NCBI GenBank assembly: GCA_002309195.1
Contig: DBWY01000007.1
Location: forward strand, 127,465-191,464
DNA length: 64,000 nt
Reading direction: 5' to 3'
From: Treponema sp. UBA1226
Lineage (GTDB): Bacteria > Spirochaetota > Spirochaetia > Treponematales > Treponemataceae
Position numbers and translations under genes: made by a program. Below, piece after piece: positions 32,295-40,185 of this stretch. How positions within the stretch are numbered: the stretch's first letter is position 1; each line of letters begins with the position of its first letter. A model generated the notes under the pieces. That model searched no databases. It had not been told where the DNA came from and saw nothing but the letters and a program-made list of their open reading frames with translations.

Positions 32295-33962
32295 ATGAAT
32301 ATTGTTTTTTCCAGCACAAAATCTACTGTTCTAAGCACTTTAATGAACGAATCAAATTTTGCACGATCTGTAAACGGCCTTAATTTTACAGAAAAAGGTG
32401 TACACATTTCCTTTACGCTTTTTAAAAACGATTTTAATTTTTCTGACTGGTCTTTTGACGGAACAAACGCAGACGACGAAAATGATGTAAAATTTGAAGG
32501 CAAAGGCTTTGGCGCAAAAACAGGTCTTGAGATTCTTACAGGTTCTGACAGACAGAAGGCAGTTCGCTTTACCTACGCGCTCATAACGGCTGTTGCAAAA
32601 GCAATCGAAACAAAACACGTTCTTCCTCAGGTAGGTGCAGGCGGAATTTTATACAAAGAAAATACATCAAAGTCAAAGCCCGGTGTTATAAAAGCAGAAC
32701 TTCTTTTTTTACCTGAAAATATTTTTGAACTTGCAGCATCAAATTTAAGTGAAAAGGATTATTCAGAAAATCAGGGATTTTTCCAGAATAAAGCACTTAC
32801 GGGAAATAATTCTGCAATATTCTTACAGAGCGTTGCAGCCTACTATACTTTTGCAAAAATCTTTCCTTTTATGAAAACCTCGGTAGAAGAGCGGCAGGAA
32901 GACATAATCGATTCTAATTTCATTCAGATTGAAAACCTCGTAGAAAAAATAAATCCTGAACTTGCCTTAAGCATAAACATGGGCCTCAATATCGACAGCC
33001 ACTATGAACGCGAAAAATCACTTATAAATCCAGAGCTTTTGAAAACCGAGCTTGCACTTAATGACGATGGAACAAGCAGTTTTAACGACAAAAACAGCAG
33101 CAGTACAGATGAAAAAGCATTAAAGCAGAAAATAATCCTTGAGCAGAAATCACTTGAACAGAAAACAAAGGCAAAAAGAATCTTTAAGCGCTACTCTTTT
33201 TCGATTCCTGCAGTACTAATATGTATGGCAATCATTACAAACGTCTGCTATAAAACATACAAAGACAGCCTTGAAAAGCCTTCTGGAAAAAATCTTGATT
33301 CAAAAGAAGCAATCGAAACTTTCTATACGGGCTTTCATCAGTTAAAGACAGATTTAATGATGCTTGTTTCAAAATGTCAGGAATCTAAAAACCTTACGTC
33401 GATGATCGGCAACATCTATGTTACAAGCACGACGCGTCAGGCATATGAAGGGAAATACTCTTCGCTCACTCCGGAGCTTTACCTTAACCGCCCTGAACTC
33501 ATGGATTACTGGATTTTCGGAATTACGAATTTTAAAATTGACGGAAACGCTGCCTCAAACTATTTTTATCCCCAATCAAAAGCGCATATCATTGCTCTTA
33601 AAAAAAACGGTCAGCTTAAAAAATTTGATGAAGGAAAACAAGAATCACACGAAGTAAGTTTTACGCAGCTTTCTTCTTCGGGAATGAACTCAACTATAAC
33701 GATTACAGAAGTTACTCAGTTAATTACATGCACTTACATAAAAGACCAGTGGTATATAACAGAAATTGAATCAAGCCAGAGCGAAAGTTTAATAGAAGTA
33801 AAGGATTTTCTTGAAGATTATAAAACTGAATTTTTAGAAAATGAAAAAGATGTCTTAAAAACGGTAAGCGCTCTTCGCGAAAAATATGAATGGCTTCCTG
33901 ATGAAACGGCAATGATAAATGGACTTGCAGTTGCAGAATACCAGAAGAACTATTTTAAGTAG
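32295..33962 (+). CDS. Single-pass membrane protein of unknown function
   Basis: The 555-residue protein has a soluble N-domain (about 1-295), a membrane helix (about 300-320, FSIPAVLICMAIITNV) and an outer domain (about 335-555). N-domain features include GAGGILYK, an AELLFLPENIFELAA stretch and a charged, coiled-coil-like linker before the helix. I recognise no family. The middle of the N-domain is faintly reminiscent of kinase-like folds, but no catalytic triad can be seen. A convergent gap with repeats follows. Confidence 0.7.
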   Translation: MNIVFSSTKSTVLSTLMNESNFARSVNGLNFTEKGVHISFTLFKNDFNFSDWSFDGTNADDENDVKFEGKGFGAKTGLEILTGSDRQKAVRFTYALITAVAKAIETKHVLPQVGAGGILYKENTSKSKPGVIKAELLFLPENIFELAASNLSEKDYSENQGFFQNKALTGNNSAIFLQSVAAYYTFAKIFPFMKTSVEERQEDIIDSNFIQIENLVEKINPELALSINMGLNIDSHYEREKSLINPELLKTELALNDDGTSSFNDKNSSSTDEKALKQKIILEQKSLEQKTKAKRIFKRYSFSIPAVLICMAIITNVCYKTYKDSLEKPSGKNLDSKEAIETFYTGFHQLKTDLMMLVSKCQESKNLTSMIGNIYVTSTTRQAYEGKYSSLTPELYLNRPELMDYWIFGITNFKIDGNAASNYFYPQSKAHIIALKKNGQLKKFDEGKQESHEVSFTQLSSSGMNSTITITEVTQLITCTYIKDQWYITEIESSQSESLIEVKDFLEDYKTEFLENEKDVLKTVSALREKYEWLPDETAMINGLAVAEYQKNYFK

Positions 33963-34059
33963 AAACAACCGGCGTAAAAAAACGGGAAAATCTCGTAAAT
34001 AAATTTATGTACCCGCTCCCATAGCAATGTGACCTAAAAAAGCTGGCTGAGCAATTACC

Positions 34060-34107
34060 GGCGTAAAACATGTTACCCGCGCGAGTAGCAGCGGGACTAA
34101 AACTGAT
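34060..34107 (+). repeat. 48-base direct repeat, copy 1
   Basis: Identical to 34168-34215 except one base (A for G, position 34075). It starts GGCGTAAAACATGTT and ends GGGACTAAAACTGAT; the middle can form a CCCGC/GCGGG stem. Confidence 0.85.
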
Positions 34108-34167
34108 GTATGAACATTTACCGGCGTAAATCGTAAAACAGAAGCAGGACTTTTAGCGCAGACAACT

Positions 34168-34215
34168 GGCGTAAAACATGTTGCCCGCGCGAGTAGCAGC
34201 GGGACTAAAACTGAT
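34168..34215 (+). repeat. 48-base direct repeat, copy 2
   Basis: Second copy, 108 bases downstream of the first. The 60-base spacer shares only a CGGCGTAAA motif. Confidence 0.85.
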
Positions 34216-34307
34216 TCTGAGCGCTCGCGAGCGAAGCGAGTCGGAGTTCTTATTACGCTCAGCCATCAGTTTTGCGTCACGCTGATACGGGAGCGGGTAA
34301 AATATTT

Positions 34308-35798
34308 TTACAACGGGATATTTCCGTGTTTTTTAAGCGGTTTATCCATCGACTTTTTATCAAGCAGAATCTCAAGGCTCTCTGCAATACGCTTTCTTGT
34401 ATCAGTCGGTTCAATTACTTCTGAAACATATCCGCGCTGTGCTGCAATTTTTGGAGTCATGATTTCTTTCTTGTATTCTTCTGATTTTGCTGCAACTTCT
34501 GCTGCTTTTGCAGGATCGTTCAATTCTTTTGCATACAAAATTCCGATTGCGCCTTCTGCACCCATTACTGCAATTTCAGAAGCAGGCCATGCATAAACAA
34601 AATCTGCTCCAAGGTGTTTAGAGCACATTGCAATATAAGCACCACCGTAAGCCTTGCGTATGATAACCGTAATCTTTGGAACAGAAGCTTCGCTGTATGC
34701 ATAGATTACTTTAGCGCCGTGACGGATTATACCCTTCTGCTCTTCCTGAGGCCCCGGAATAAAGCCTGGAACATCAACGAATGTTACAAGCGGAATATTA
34801 AATGAATCGCAGTATCTTACAAAGCGTGCAATTTTATCAGATGCATCGCAGTCTAAAACACCGCCGACACCAGCAGGGTTATTTGCAACGATACCAACCG
34901 AGCGTCCTTCGATTTTTGCAAAACCAGTTACACAGTTGATTGCAAATTCCTTTGATGTTTCAAAGAAGCTGTCATCGTCTGTTACGCTGTTGATTACTTC
35001 GCGAACATCATATCCCTGACGAGGATTTTCCGGTAAGATTTCTGCAATGTGTTTTGCCTTTTTATGTTCATCAAAATGAAATTTTGCAGCCTTAACGATT
35101 TCGTCTCCGTAATAATGCGGAATATAATCAAGTAACTTTCTTACCTGTTCATAGCAGTCTTTTTCTGAGTCACATTTAAAATGTGCAACACCAGATTTTT
35201 TTGCATGGATTGATGCTCCACCAAGATCTTCTGCGCTTATATCCATGAACATTACGGATTTAACAACCTTTGGCCCCGTAATAAAAAGTTGAGAAATTTT
35301 ATCAACGGCAAAAATAAAGTCTGTAATTCCAGGAGAATAAACTGCACCGCCTGCACAAGGTCCTGCGATAATAGAAATCTGCGGAACGCTTCCTGATGCA
35401 CGAACATTCTGATAGAAAAGGTCACCGTAACCACAGAGAGCGTCAACACCTTCCTGGATGCGCGCTCCACCTGAGTCGTTGATACCGATAACAGGACAGC
35501 GGGCCATAATAGCCTTGTCGATTAATTCTGCAATTTTTTCCCCGTGCATAAGTCCGAGAGAACCACCCTGAACAGTAAAGTCCTGGGCATACACGGCAAC
35601 CTTTCTTCCGTTTATTTTTCCAAATCCTGTAATTACGCCGTCATACGGAATTTCCTTTTTATCCATTCCGAAACTTGTGCAGTTATGACGTACGCCAGAA
35701 TAAATTTCCATAAATGAATCTTTGTCACACAAAGCATTGATTCTTTCGATGGCATGAAGTTTTCCCTTTTCATGCTGTTTTTCTATATTGTATTCCAT
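34308..35798 (-). CDS. Biotin-dependent acyl-CoA carboxylase/decarboxylase carboxyltransferase subunit
   Basis: The 496-residue protein is a full carboxyltransferase with both halves: KGKLHAIERINALCD, FTVQGGSLGLMHGEKI, INDSGGARIQEGVDAL, GPCAGGAVYSPGITDF and the C-terminal FVDVPGFIPGPQEEQKGIIR, RKAYGGAYIAMCSK. The oxyanion-hole glycines of both halves are present. Family members are propionyl-CoA carboxylase beta, methylmalonyl-CoA decarboxylase alpha and related enzymes. No biotin carrier or membrane decarboxylase subunit lies beside it, so the exact reaction is open. It is monocistronic. Confidence 0.88.
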   Translation of the reverse strand: MEYNIEKQHEKGKLHAIERINALCDKDSFMEIYSGVRHNCTSFGMDKKEIPYDGVITGFGKINGRKVAVYAQDFTVQGGSLGLMHGEKIAELIDKAIMARCPVIGINDSGGARIQEGVDALCGYGDLFYQNVRASGSVPQISIIAGPCAGGAVYSPGITDFIFAVDKISQLFITGPKVVKSVMFMDISAEDLGGASIHAKKSGVAHFKCDSEKDCYEQVRKLLDYIPHYYGDEIVKAAKFHFDEHKKAKHIAEILPENPRQGYDVREVINSVTDDDSFFETSKEFAINCVTGFAKIEGRSVGIVANNPAGVGGVLDCDASDKIARFVRYCDSFNIPLVTFVDVPGFIPGPQEEQKGIIRHGAKVIYAYSEASVPKITVIIRKAYGGAYIAMCSKHLGADFVYAWPASEIAVMGAEGAIGILYAKELNDPAKAAEVAAKSEEYKKEIMTPKIAAQRGYVSEVIEPTDTRKRIAESLEILLDKKSMDKPLKKHGNIPL

Positions 35799-35848
35799 TT
35801 TAACCTCAAAAGGCCGCAGTCTACGCGGCAGATTATCTTGTTGTGAAA

Positions 35849-35877
35849 ATAATATGTTATTTAGATACTTTGGTCAA
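35849..35877 (-). promoter_or_regulatory. Sigma-70-type promoter of the carboxyltransferase gene
   Basis: On the minus strand TTGACC (35877-35872), 17 bases, TATTAT (35854-35849). The leader then contains a GCCGC/GCGGC hairpin followed by TTTT just before the start codon, which could tune translation. Confidence 0.65.
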
Positions 35878-35878
35878 T

Positions 35879-35903
35879 ATGACAATTTTACTTTTTTTGT
35901 CAT
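35879..35903. promoter_or_regulatory. Inverted repeat just upstream of the carboxyltransferase promoter
   Basis: ATGACAA (35879-35885) and TTGTCAT (35897-35903) with an 11-base A/T spacer, ending 2 bases before the -35 box. The position suits an activator site. It does not match the Crp or Fnr consensus. Confidence 0.4.
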
Positions 35904-35969
35904 TTTGCTTATTTTATGCTTTTATACTGAATTTACTCAAATCCCTTTATTTGATTCAGCTTAAAAAAA

Positions 35970-37355
35970 CTATTCGCGGGAAACTTTAAACCAGAGGATT
36001 TTTGAGCCCAGAGTTTCGTCATAAGCCTTTTTTACATCCTCTGCAGTTACGGTCCTTATAAGATAAGGCCTTTTAATGTACTCTGAAGCATTACCAGAAT
36101 AAACAAGAGAAGTCGCCATCTGAGAGCATGTTTTTGAAGATGACAGCTCCGAAGACATCACGACCGAAGTATAAATGCGCCTGAATGAATCTATTTTCTT
36201 ATCAAGAGTTCCAGACTCAAAGGCCTTTTGAATCAATTCAGCTGAATAAGAAATAAGATCCTTCTGAGAGTGCAAGCCGCATGCCATGATAACGCCAAGC
36301 GGAATATTTCCTGCAATGATTCCGCTTCCGATATCGTCTGCATAACCGTTTTTCTCTTTTATGTCGCGGTAAAGGATGTCATCGATAAAAAGTGTCATGA
36401 GCGAGTATTTTACATATTCTTCGCTGCATACAGGCGGAATTTTATAAACGCCCATAAGGCATTCGTTAAAAAGGCCATCGCCCGAAACAGTCCTGATTTC
36501 TGCAGGTAAATCGAGAGTTTTAACTGCAGGAGAGCGCTTTTTATAAGCCTTAGATTTTAATGAACCAAACTGGGAATTAAGATCCGAATAAAGCTTTTCT
36601 ACATCCTTAAGCGTAAAGTTACCCGAAGCCACAATTTTTATCTTAGAAGCATTTAAAAGAGCCTTCTGGTAAGAAAAAACGTCCTGGTATGTAAGCTTTG
36701 TCTTTGCCGAATACGTGTTTACCGTAAAATACTTATCCTGCAAAGAAAGGAAGCCGCACGCGCCGTTTAAAAGGCTTTGCCGCGCATCGTCCTTGTTTTT
36801 TTCTAAAAGTTCAGAAGCTTCATTTATGAGGCTTTCAAAATCCTCTGTGTCCATGAGCGGATTTTTAAATACGTCTGCAAAGACGGCGCATATGTTTTCA
36901 AGGCTCGATAAAGGCGCTGTAAAGCCAAACTCAAGGTAATCCCGATGCGCTTTAAGTTCAAAAAATGCAGAATCCGTATACTCAAGACTCGAAATGTAAT
37001 TACTTGAATAGGATGCACTCCCGAATTTCATAAGCTTGAGGGTAATTTCTTCGATTCCGGCTTTCTGCTCCGGATTTGAGAGGGACTCTGCGTCTATGAC
37101 AAGCCTTACCGTACAGTCTTTCTGGGCTGTCGAAGTTTTTATTATAAGCGGAATTCCATTAGAAAGCTTTTTCTCTTCGAATGAGTTTTTAGCCTGAATA
37201 TAAAAAGGCTCCTGATCGAATGATGTAATAAAATCGGTCTTTATTCTGGTTCCTTCTGCAGAAGTAGATTTACAAGAAAGGATAAAAAACAGGGCCAGAA
37301 AGGAAATCAAAAAGGAGATTAAATAACTGCTTTTTTTTGTAATTTTAAATTTCAT
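35970..37355 (-). CDS. M16 peptidase-like lipoprotein, apparently inactive
   Basis: The 461-residue protein has a lipoprotein signal (LFFILSC, Cys at about 28) and an M16 fold: N-terminal KKLSNGIPLIIKTS, a central KIKIVASGNFTLKDVEKLYS, and a C-terminal half with SGIIAGNIPLGV. Where active M16 enzymes have HxxEH, this protein reads GIEEITLKL, so the zinc ligands are missing. It may be a structural partner of another M16 protein. Its size equals one half of the large M16C enzyme encoded at 55095-58181. Confidence 0.7.
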   Translation of the reverse strand: MKFKITKKSSYLISFLISFLALFFILSCKSTSAEGTRIKTDFITSFDQEPFYIQAKNSFEEKKLSNGIPLIIKTSTAQKDCTVRLVIDAESLSNPEQKAGIEEITLKLMKFGSASYSSNYISSLEYTDSAFFELKAHRDYLEFGFTAPLSSLENICAVFADVFKNPLMDTEDFESLINEASELLEKNKDDARQSLLNGACGFLSLQDKYFTVNTYSAKTKLTYQDVFSYQKALLNASKIKIVASGNFTLKDVEKLYSDLNSQFGSLKSKAYKKRSPAVKTLDLPAEIRTVSGDGLFNECLMGVYKIPPVCSEEYVKYSLMTLFIDDILYRDIKEKNGYADDIGSGIIAGNIPLGVIMACGLHSQKDLISYSAELIQKAFESGTLDKKIDSFRRIYTSVVMSSELSSSKTCSQMATSLVYSGNASEYIKRPYLIRTVTAEDVKKAYDETLGSKILWFKVSRE

Positions 37356-37449
37356 TTATGTAACCTTTTTCCTTCAAGACGGTTATTTAAGTGTAACAGA
37401 AAGCAAATAAAATTAGTTTTCTGCAACCTCCTACTCCTTTTTTATTGTT

Positions 37450-37486
37450 CCCCCTTTGTACGTTGTACCAAAGGGGGTTTTTTCTT
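37450..37486 (+). terminator. Strong plus-strand intrinsic terminator between two minus-strand genes
   Basis: CCCCCTTT (37450-37457) pairs with AAAGGGGG (37470-37477), with inner GTAC/GTAC, followed by TTTTTTCTT on the plus strand. On the minus strand no U-run follows, so it would not end leuA efficiently. No plus-strand gene lies upstream. The remaining 37356-37509 gap shows nothing else. Confidence 0.6.
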
Positions 37487-37509
37487 GCCCATAGCCCAAA
37501 GTAAGATTC

Positions 37510-39198
37510 TTAACCCTTAAAGTTAATAGCCGAAACAACGGCTGCAATACCGGCACGGCCTACGTTGGAACTCTTTCCAACTCCCCATACCTGGTCTCCG
37601 TTTTCTTTCGTAATCTGAACATAAGCAATGGCTTTTGTATCTGAGCCTTCGCCGATAGAATGTTCGTGGAACGAAGTAATGTTAAATTTCGGAGCCGGAA
37701 TCTGCTTTAATGCCGTTACGAAAGCATCAAGAGGACCGTTTCCCTGTGCGGCGATTGCATACTGCTTTCCTTCCCACTGTACGGTTGCCATTCCTGCTAC
37801 CTGTTCATTATCCTCCATTCCGCGCTCGCCTTCAAGATGGCGTTCTGAGATTTCAATAACGTTAAGAGGCTCTTTAGAAGAAAGCCATGTCTTTTCGAAA
37901 AGATCATAAACTTCCTTAGGCTGGAGTTCTCTCTGGAGTTCATCTGCAGCCTTCTGAACAACCTTACCGATTGCAGGATGCATTGATTTTGGAGCGCAGA
38001 TTCCGAAGTCGTGTTCAAGAACGTATGCTGCTCCACCCTTACCGCTCTGGCTGTTGATACGGATGATTCCTTCATACTGGCGTCCGATATCATGCGGATC
38101 AAATGTAAGATAAGGAACATCCCAGTATGCGTTTTCGTCCATGTTTACGCGTGCTGCCATACCTTTACGAATTGCGTCCTGGTGGCTTCCGCTGAATGCA
38201 GTAAATACCAGTTCTCCTGAATACGGAGTTCTAGGATGAATGTCCATGCCTGTCAATCTTGTGTAGCTTTCGATAAGCATAGGCATGTCTGTAAAATCAA
38301 GTTCAGGATCTACGCCCTGTGTGTACATGTTCATTCCGACATTTACGATGTCGAGGTTTCCTGTTCTCTCGCCGTTTCCAAAAAGACATCCTTCTACTCT
38401 GTCTGCTCCGGCTAAAAGTCCAAGTTCGCACTGAGCAACGCTTTCGCCTCTGTCATTGTGATTATGAAGAGAGATTATAAGTTTGTCACGATTTGAAATG
38501 TGCTTGCAGAAATATTCAATCTGATCTGCAAACTGATTTGGAAGAGCACATTCAACAGTTGTAGGAAGATTTAAAATTACTTTGTGCTTGTCATCAGATG
38601 CTGCATCTCCCCATTCTTTAACTACAGCTTCGCAGACTTCCAGAGCGTAATCGATTTCTGTAGTAGAAAAACTTTCCGGACTGTATTCAAGGCGGATGTC
38701 AGTTCCTTCGCTCATAGAAAGACAGCTTTTAACACATCTGATTCCGTCGATTGCAATCTGCTTGATTTCTTCTTTTGATTTATTGAATGTATATTTTCTC
38801 TGAGCCGGGCTTGTTGAATTATACAAATGGAAAATTGCTTTCTTGCATCCCTTTAAGCTTTCGAAAGTTCTTTTAATCAAGTGTTCACGAGCCTGACAGA
38901 GAACCTGAAGCGTTACATCATCCGGAACATGGTTTTCTTCGATGAGGCGGCGCATAAAAGTAAATTCTGTTTCAGAAGCAGAAGGAAAGCCTACTTCGAT
39001 TTCCTTAAAACCGATTTTTACAAGGATATCAAAGAACTCGAGTTTCTGTTCTACAGTCATAGGATTAACGAGGGCCTGGTTACCGTCACGAAGGTCAACA
39101 GAACACCAGATTGGTGCCTTTGTAATAGTCTTTGACGGCCAGTCACGAGTTGTCATCGGAACAGCATCGAACGGTCTGTACTTTCCATTAATTTTCAT
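37510..39198 (-). CDS. leuA: 2-isopropylmalate synthase
   Basis: The start is the ATG at 39198 behind GGAGG (562 residues); the frame extends to 39276 but without a ribosome site. It has the HMGL-type motifs SVDLRDGNQALVNPM (near the N-terminus), EVGFPSASETEFTF, ISLHNHNDRGESVAQCE and the LeuA-specific C-terminal regulatory domain with GNGPLDAFVTAL. Length and motifs match the yeast/LeuA2 type of about 560 residues. It makes the first committed step of leucine synthesis. An attenuator precedes it. No other leu genes are in the window. Confidence 0.95.
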   Translation of the reverse strand: MKINGKYRPFDAVPMTTRDWPSKTITKAPIWCSVDLRDGNQALVNPMTVEQKLEFFDILVKIGFKEIEVGFPSASETEFTFMRRLIEENHVPDDVTLQVLCQAREHLIKRTFESLKGCKKAIFHLYNSTSPAQRKYTFNKSKEEIKQIAIDGIRCVKSCLSMSEGTDIRLEYSPESFSTTEIDYALEVCEAVVKEWGDAASDDKHKVILNLPTTVECALPNQFADQIEYFCKHISNRDKLIISLHNHNDRGESVAQCELGLLAGADRVEGCLFGNGERTGNLDIVNVGMNMYTQGVDPELDFTDMPMLIESYTRLTGMDIHPRTPYSGELVFTAFSGSHQDAIRKGMAARVNMDENAYWDVPYLTFDPHDIGRQYEGIIRINSQSGKGGAAYVLEHDFGICAPKSMHPAIGKVVQKAADELQRELQPKEVYDLFEKTWLSSKEPLNVIEISERHLEGERGMEDNEQVAGMATVQWEGKQYAIAAQGNGPLDAFVTALKQIPAPKFNITSFHEHSIGEGSDTKAIAYVQITKENGDQVWGVGKSSNVGRAGIAAVVSAINFKG

Positions 39199-39320
39199 AA
39201 AAAAACCTCCATTATTAATTACCGGATTGCCGCTTTGAAAATGCCATGCAGTCATGCACGACAATGTGGCAGTCATTTTTTTTAATTCAGCTTAAAAGTC
39301 CCGGAAACTCTAAGCTTCAA

Positions 39321-39353
39321 AACAAAAAGGACTGCCGCCAAAGCAACAGTCCT
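39321..39353 (-). terminator. Attenuator terminator of leuA
   Basis: On the minus strand AGGACTGTTGC pairs with GCGGCAGTCCT (39353-39343 with 39338-39328; two G-U pairs, loop TTTG), followed by TTTTTGTTTT. It lies between the leader peptide and leuA. Its 3' half can pair instead with the leader peptide 3' end: TGCCAAAG (39403-39396) with CTTTGGCG (39343-39336), a competing antiterminator. Confidence 0.85.
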
Positions 39354-39391
39354 GTAATTTGTTAATCAATATATAACTTATCCCAGTACCA

Positions 39392-39451
39392 TCATCTTTG
39401 GCAAATAAACGAGTCGCTTAGAAGAAGTAGTAGTGCTTTTGAATAAGTCAT
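39392..39451 (-). CDS. leuL: Leucine leader peptide
   Basis: The 19-codon frame reads MTYSKALLLLLSDSFICQR and then TGA, with five consecutive Leu codons (CTA CTA CTT CTT CTA, 39433-39419). It stands between a promoter and the attenuator terminator of leuA, the arrangement of ribosome-mediated attenuation. It is too short for a normal gene caller. There is no Shine-Dalgarno; the promoter would place +1 at or next to the ATG. Confidence 0.85.
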   Translation of the reverse strand: MTYSKALLLLLSDSFICQR

Positions 39452-39457
39452 AGGAAT

Positions 39458-39486
39458 ATAATGCAGAAAAACGAAGGATTTGTCAA
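39458..39486 (-). promoter_or_regulatory. Promoter of leuL-leuA
   Basis: On the minus strand TTGACA (39486-39481), 17 bases, CATTAT (39463-39458), then 6 bases to the leader peptide ATG at 39451. The -35 box is perfect; the -10 has 4 of 6. Confidence 0.65.
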
Positions 39487-39503
39487 GGATGGGGAAACCC
39501 TAC

Positions 39504-39716
39504 CTAAAACTTATCCTTATCTTTGTCTTTGCCAAAAAGGGAGAAACCTCTGGATTCATCATCTTTTTTCCACGAAGAAGTAAAATGAATGTTGCCGGTT
39601 TCCATATCCATAGACATATTATCTCCCATACGCATATGGAGATTACCGTCAAAATCCATACCCATGCTGTTACCCATAGGCATGATAAAGTCACCGTCAG
39701 AATAATCAAAAATCAT
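39504..39716 (-). CDS. Small Met/Asp/Gly-rich conserved protein
   Basis: The 70-residue protein follows GGAGGTG. It has short repeated, methionine-rich strands (FIMPMGNSMGMDFDGNLHMR, then MGDNMSMDMETGNIHFT) like a beta-strand ladder and a lysine/aspartate tail. I do not recognise the function. It sits just upstream of the leuA promoter, transcribed the same way, so the leu promoter lies close to its 3' end. Confidence 0.6.
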   Translation of the reverse strand: MIFDYSDGDFIMPMGNSMGMDFDGNLHMRMGDNMSMDMETGNIHFTSSWKKDDESRGFSLFGKDKDKDKF

Positions 39717-39751
39717 AAAACACCTCCGTATAGATTAATTATAACACAGAA

Positions 39752-39946
39752 TTAAAAATGATGCTCTATTCCGCTCTGTTTCATAATTGCATTTGCTGTA
39801 TGTCGGGATTTAATCTTTGAATCAACTGTAAAATTTCTTTTCGTTATGGGACTATAATAAATATCATGATCTCCTTTCCCATGACGCACGAAATTACAAC
39901 CATTTTTCAAGAGGATTTCTCTAACTTTTTTTTCATATTCTGCCAC
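39752..39946 (-). CDS. hicA: HicA-type mRNA interferase toxin
   Basis: The 64-residue protein starts at a GTG that shares its first G with the stop TAG of the upstream gene. Residues ILLKNGCNFVRHGKGDHDIY and a final TANAIMKQSGI match HicA, with the catalytic His in HGKGDH. HicA binds RNA through a dsRBD-like fold and cleaves mRNA. It is downstream of its antitoxin, the usual arrangement for hicBA-order systems. Confidence 0.85.
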   Translation of the reverse strand: MAEYEKKVREILLKNGCNFVRHGKGDHDIYYSPITKRNFTVDSKIKSRHTANAIMKQSGIEHHF

Positions 39947-40161
39947 TATGCAAATACCTTTTCGTGACGTTCAACATTAAAATAAAAAGAATTTATCCTT
40001 GGTTTATTATTCAATTCAATCAATTCCGGAGCAGCGTAACGAACACGTTCAAAAAGGGCATCCAAGGATCCACCCTCAAGCACAAGCCCTGGAATATCGT
40101 CACTTTGAGCAATCCAGACACTTGCTTCTTCATCCCATGTAAAATTTACTTTATATTCCAT
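39946..40161 (-). CDS. hicB: HicB-like antitoxin (DUF1902 type)
   Basis: The 71-residue protein (MEYKVNFTWDEEASVWIAQS, DDIPGLVLEGGSLDALFERV) has the partial RNase H-like HicB fold. It lacks the C-terminal DNA-binding domain that many HicB have. It is directly upstream of hicA. A palindrome lies over its promoter region. Confidence 0.8.
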   Translation of the reverse strand: MEYKVNFTWDEEASVWIAQSDDIPGLVLEGGSLDALFERVRYAAPELIELNNKPRINSFYFNVERHEKVFA

Positions 40162-40185
40162 GTTTATCTGTCTCCTTCACCTGTA

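Larger units (their letters stand above)
34011..34298. repeat. Repeat-rich intergenic element with flanking inverted repeat
   Basis: ACCCGCTCCC (34011-34020) and GGGAGCGGGT (34289-34298) are perfect inverted ends. Inside are two 48-base direct copies (34060-34107 and 34168-34215, one mismatch), each with a CCCGC/GCGGG hairpin, four copies of the motif (C)CGGCGTAAA in and beside the element (one at 33969), a CTCGC/GCGAG hairpin near 34222-34240, and AAAACTGAT/ATCAGTTTT pairing (34207-34215 with 34264-34272). No ORF is supported. The area lies between convergent genes. It could be a non-autonomous palindromic element or a bidirectional structured RNA. Confidence 0.65.

Noticed and set aside
34060..34215. 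CRISPR-like array from two direct repeats
   Set aside because: Only two copies, repeats longer than usual with internal hairpins, no cas genes and no further spacers.
39199..39276. N-terminal extension of LeuA
   Set aside because: The frame is open to 39276, but the GGAGG lies before the ATG at 39198 and the extra residues do not resemble LeuA.
39199..39391. T-box riboswitch upstream of leuA
   Set aside because: No T-box sequence (TGGNACCGCG-type) seen; the Leu-rich leader peptide and antiterminator explain the region.
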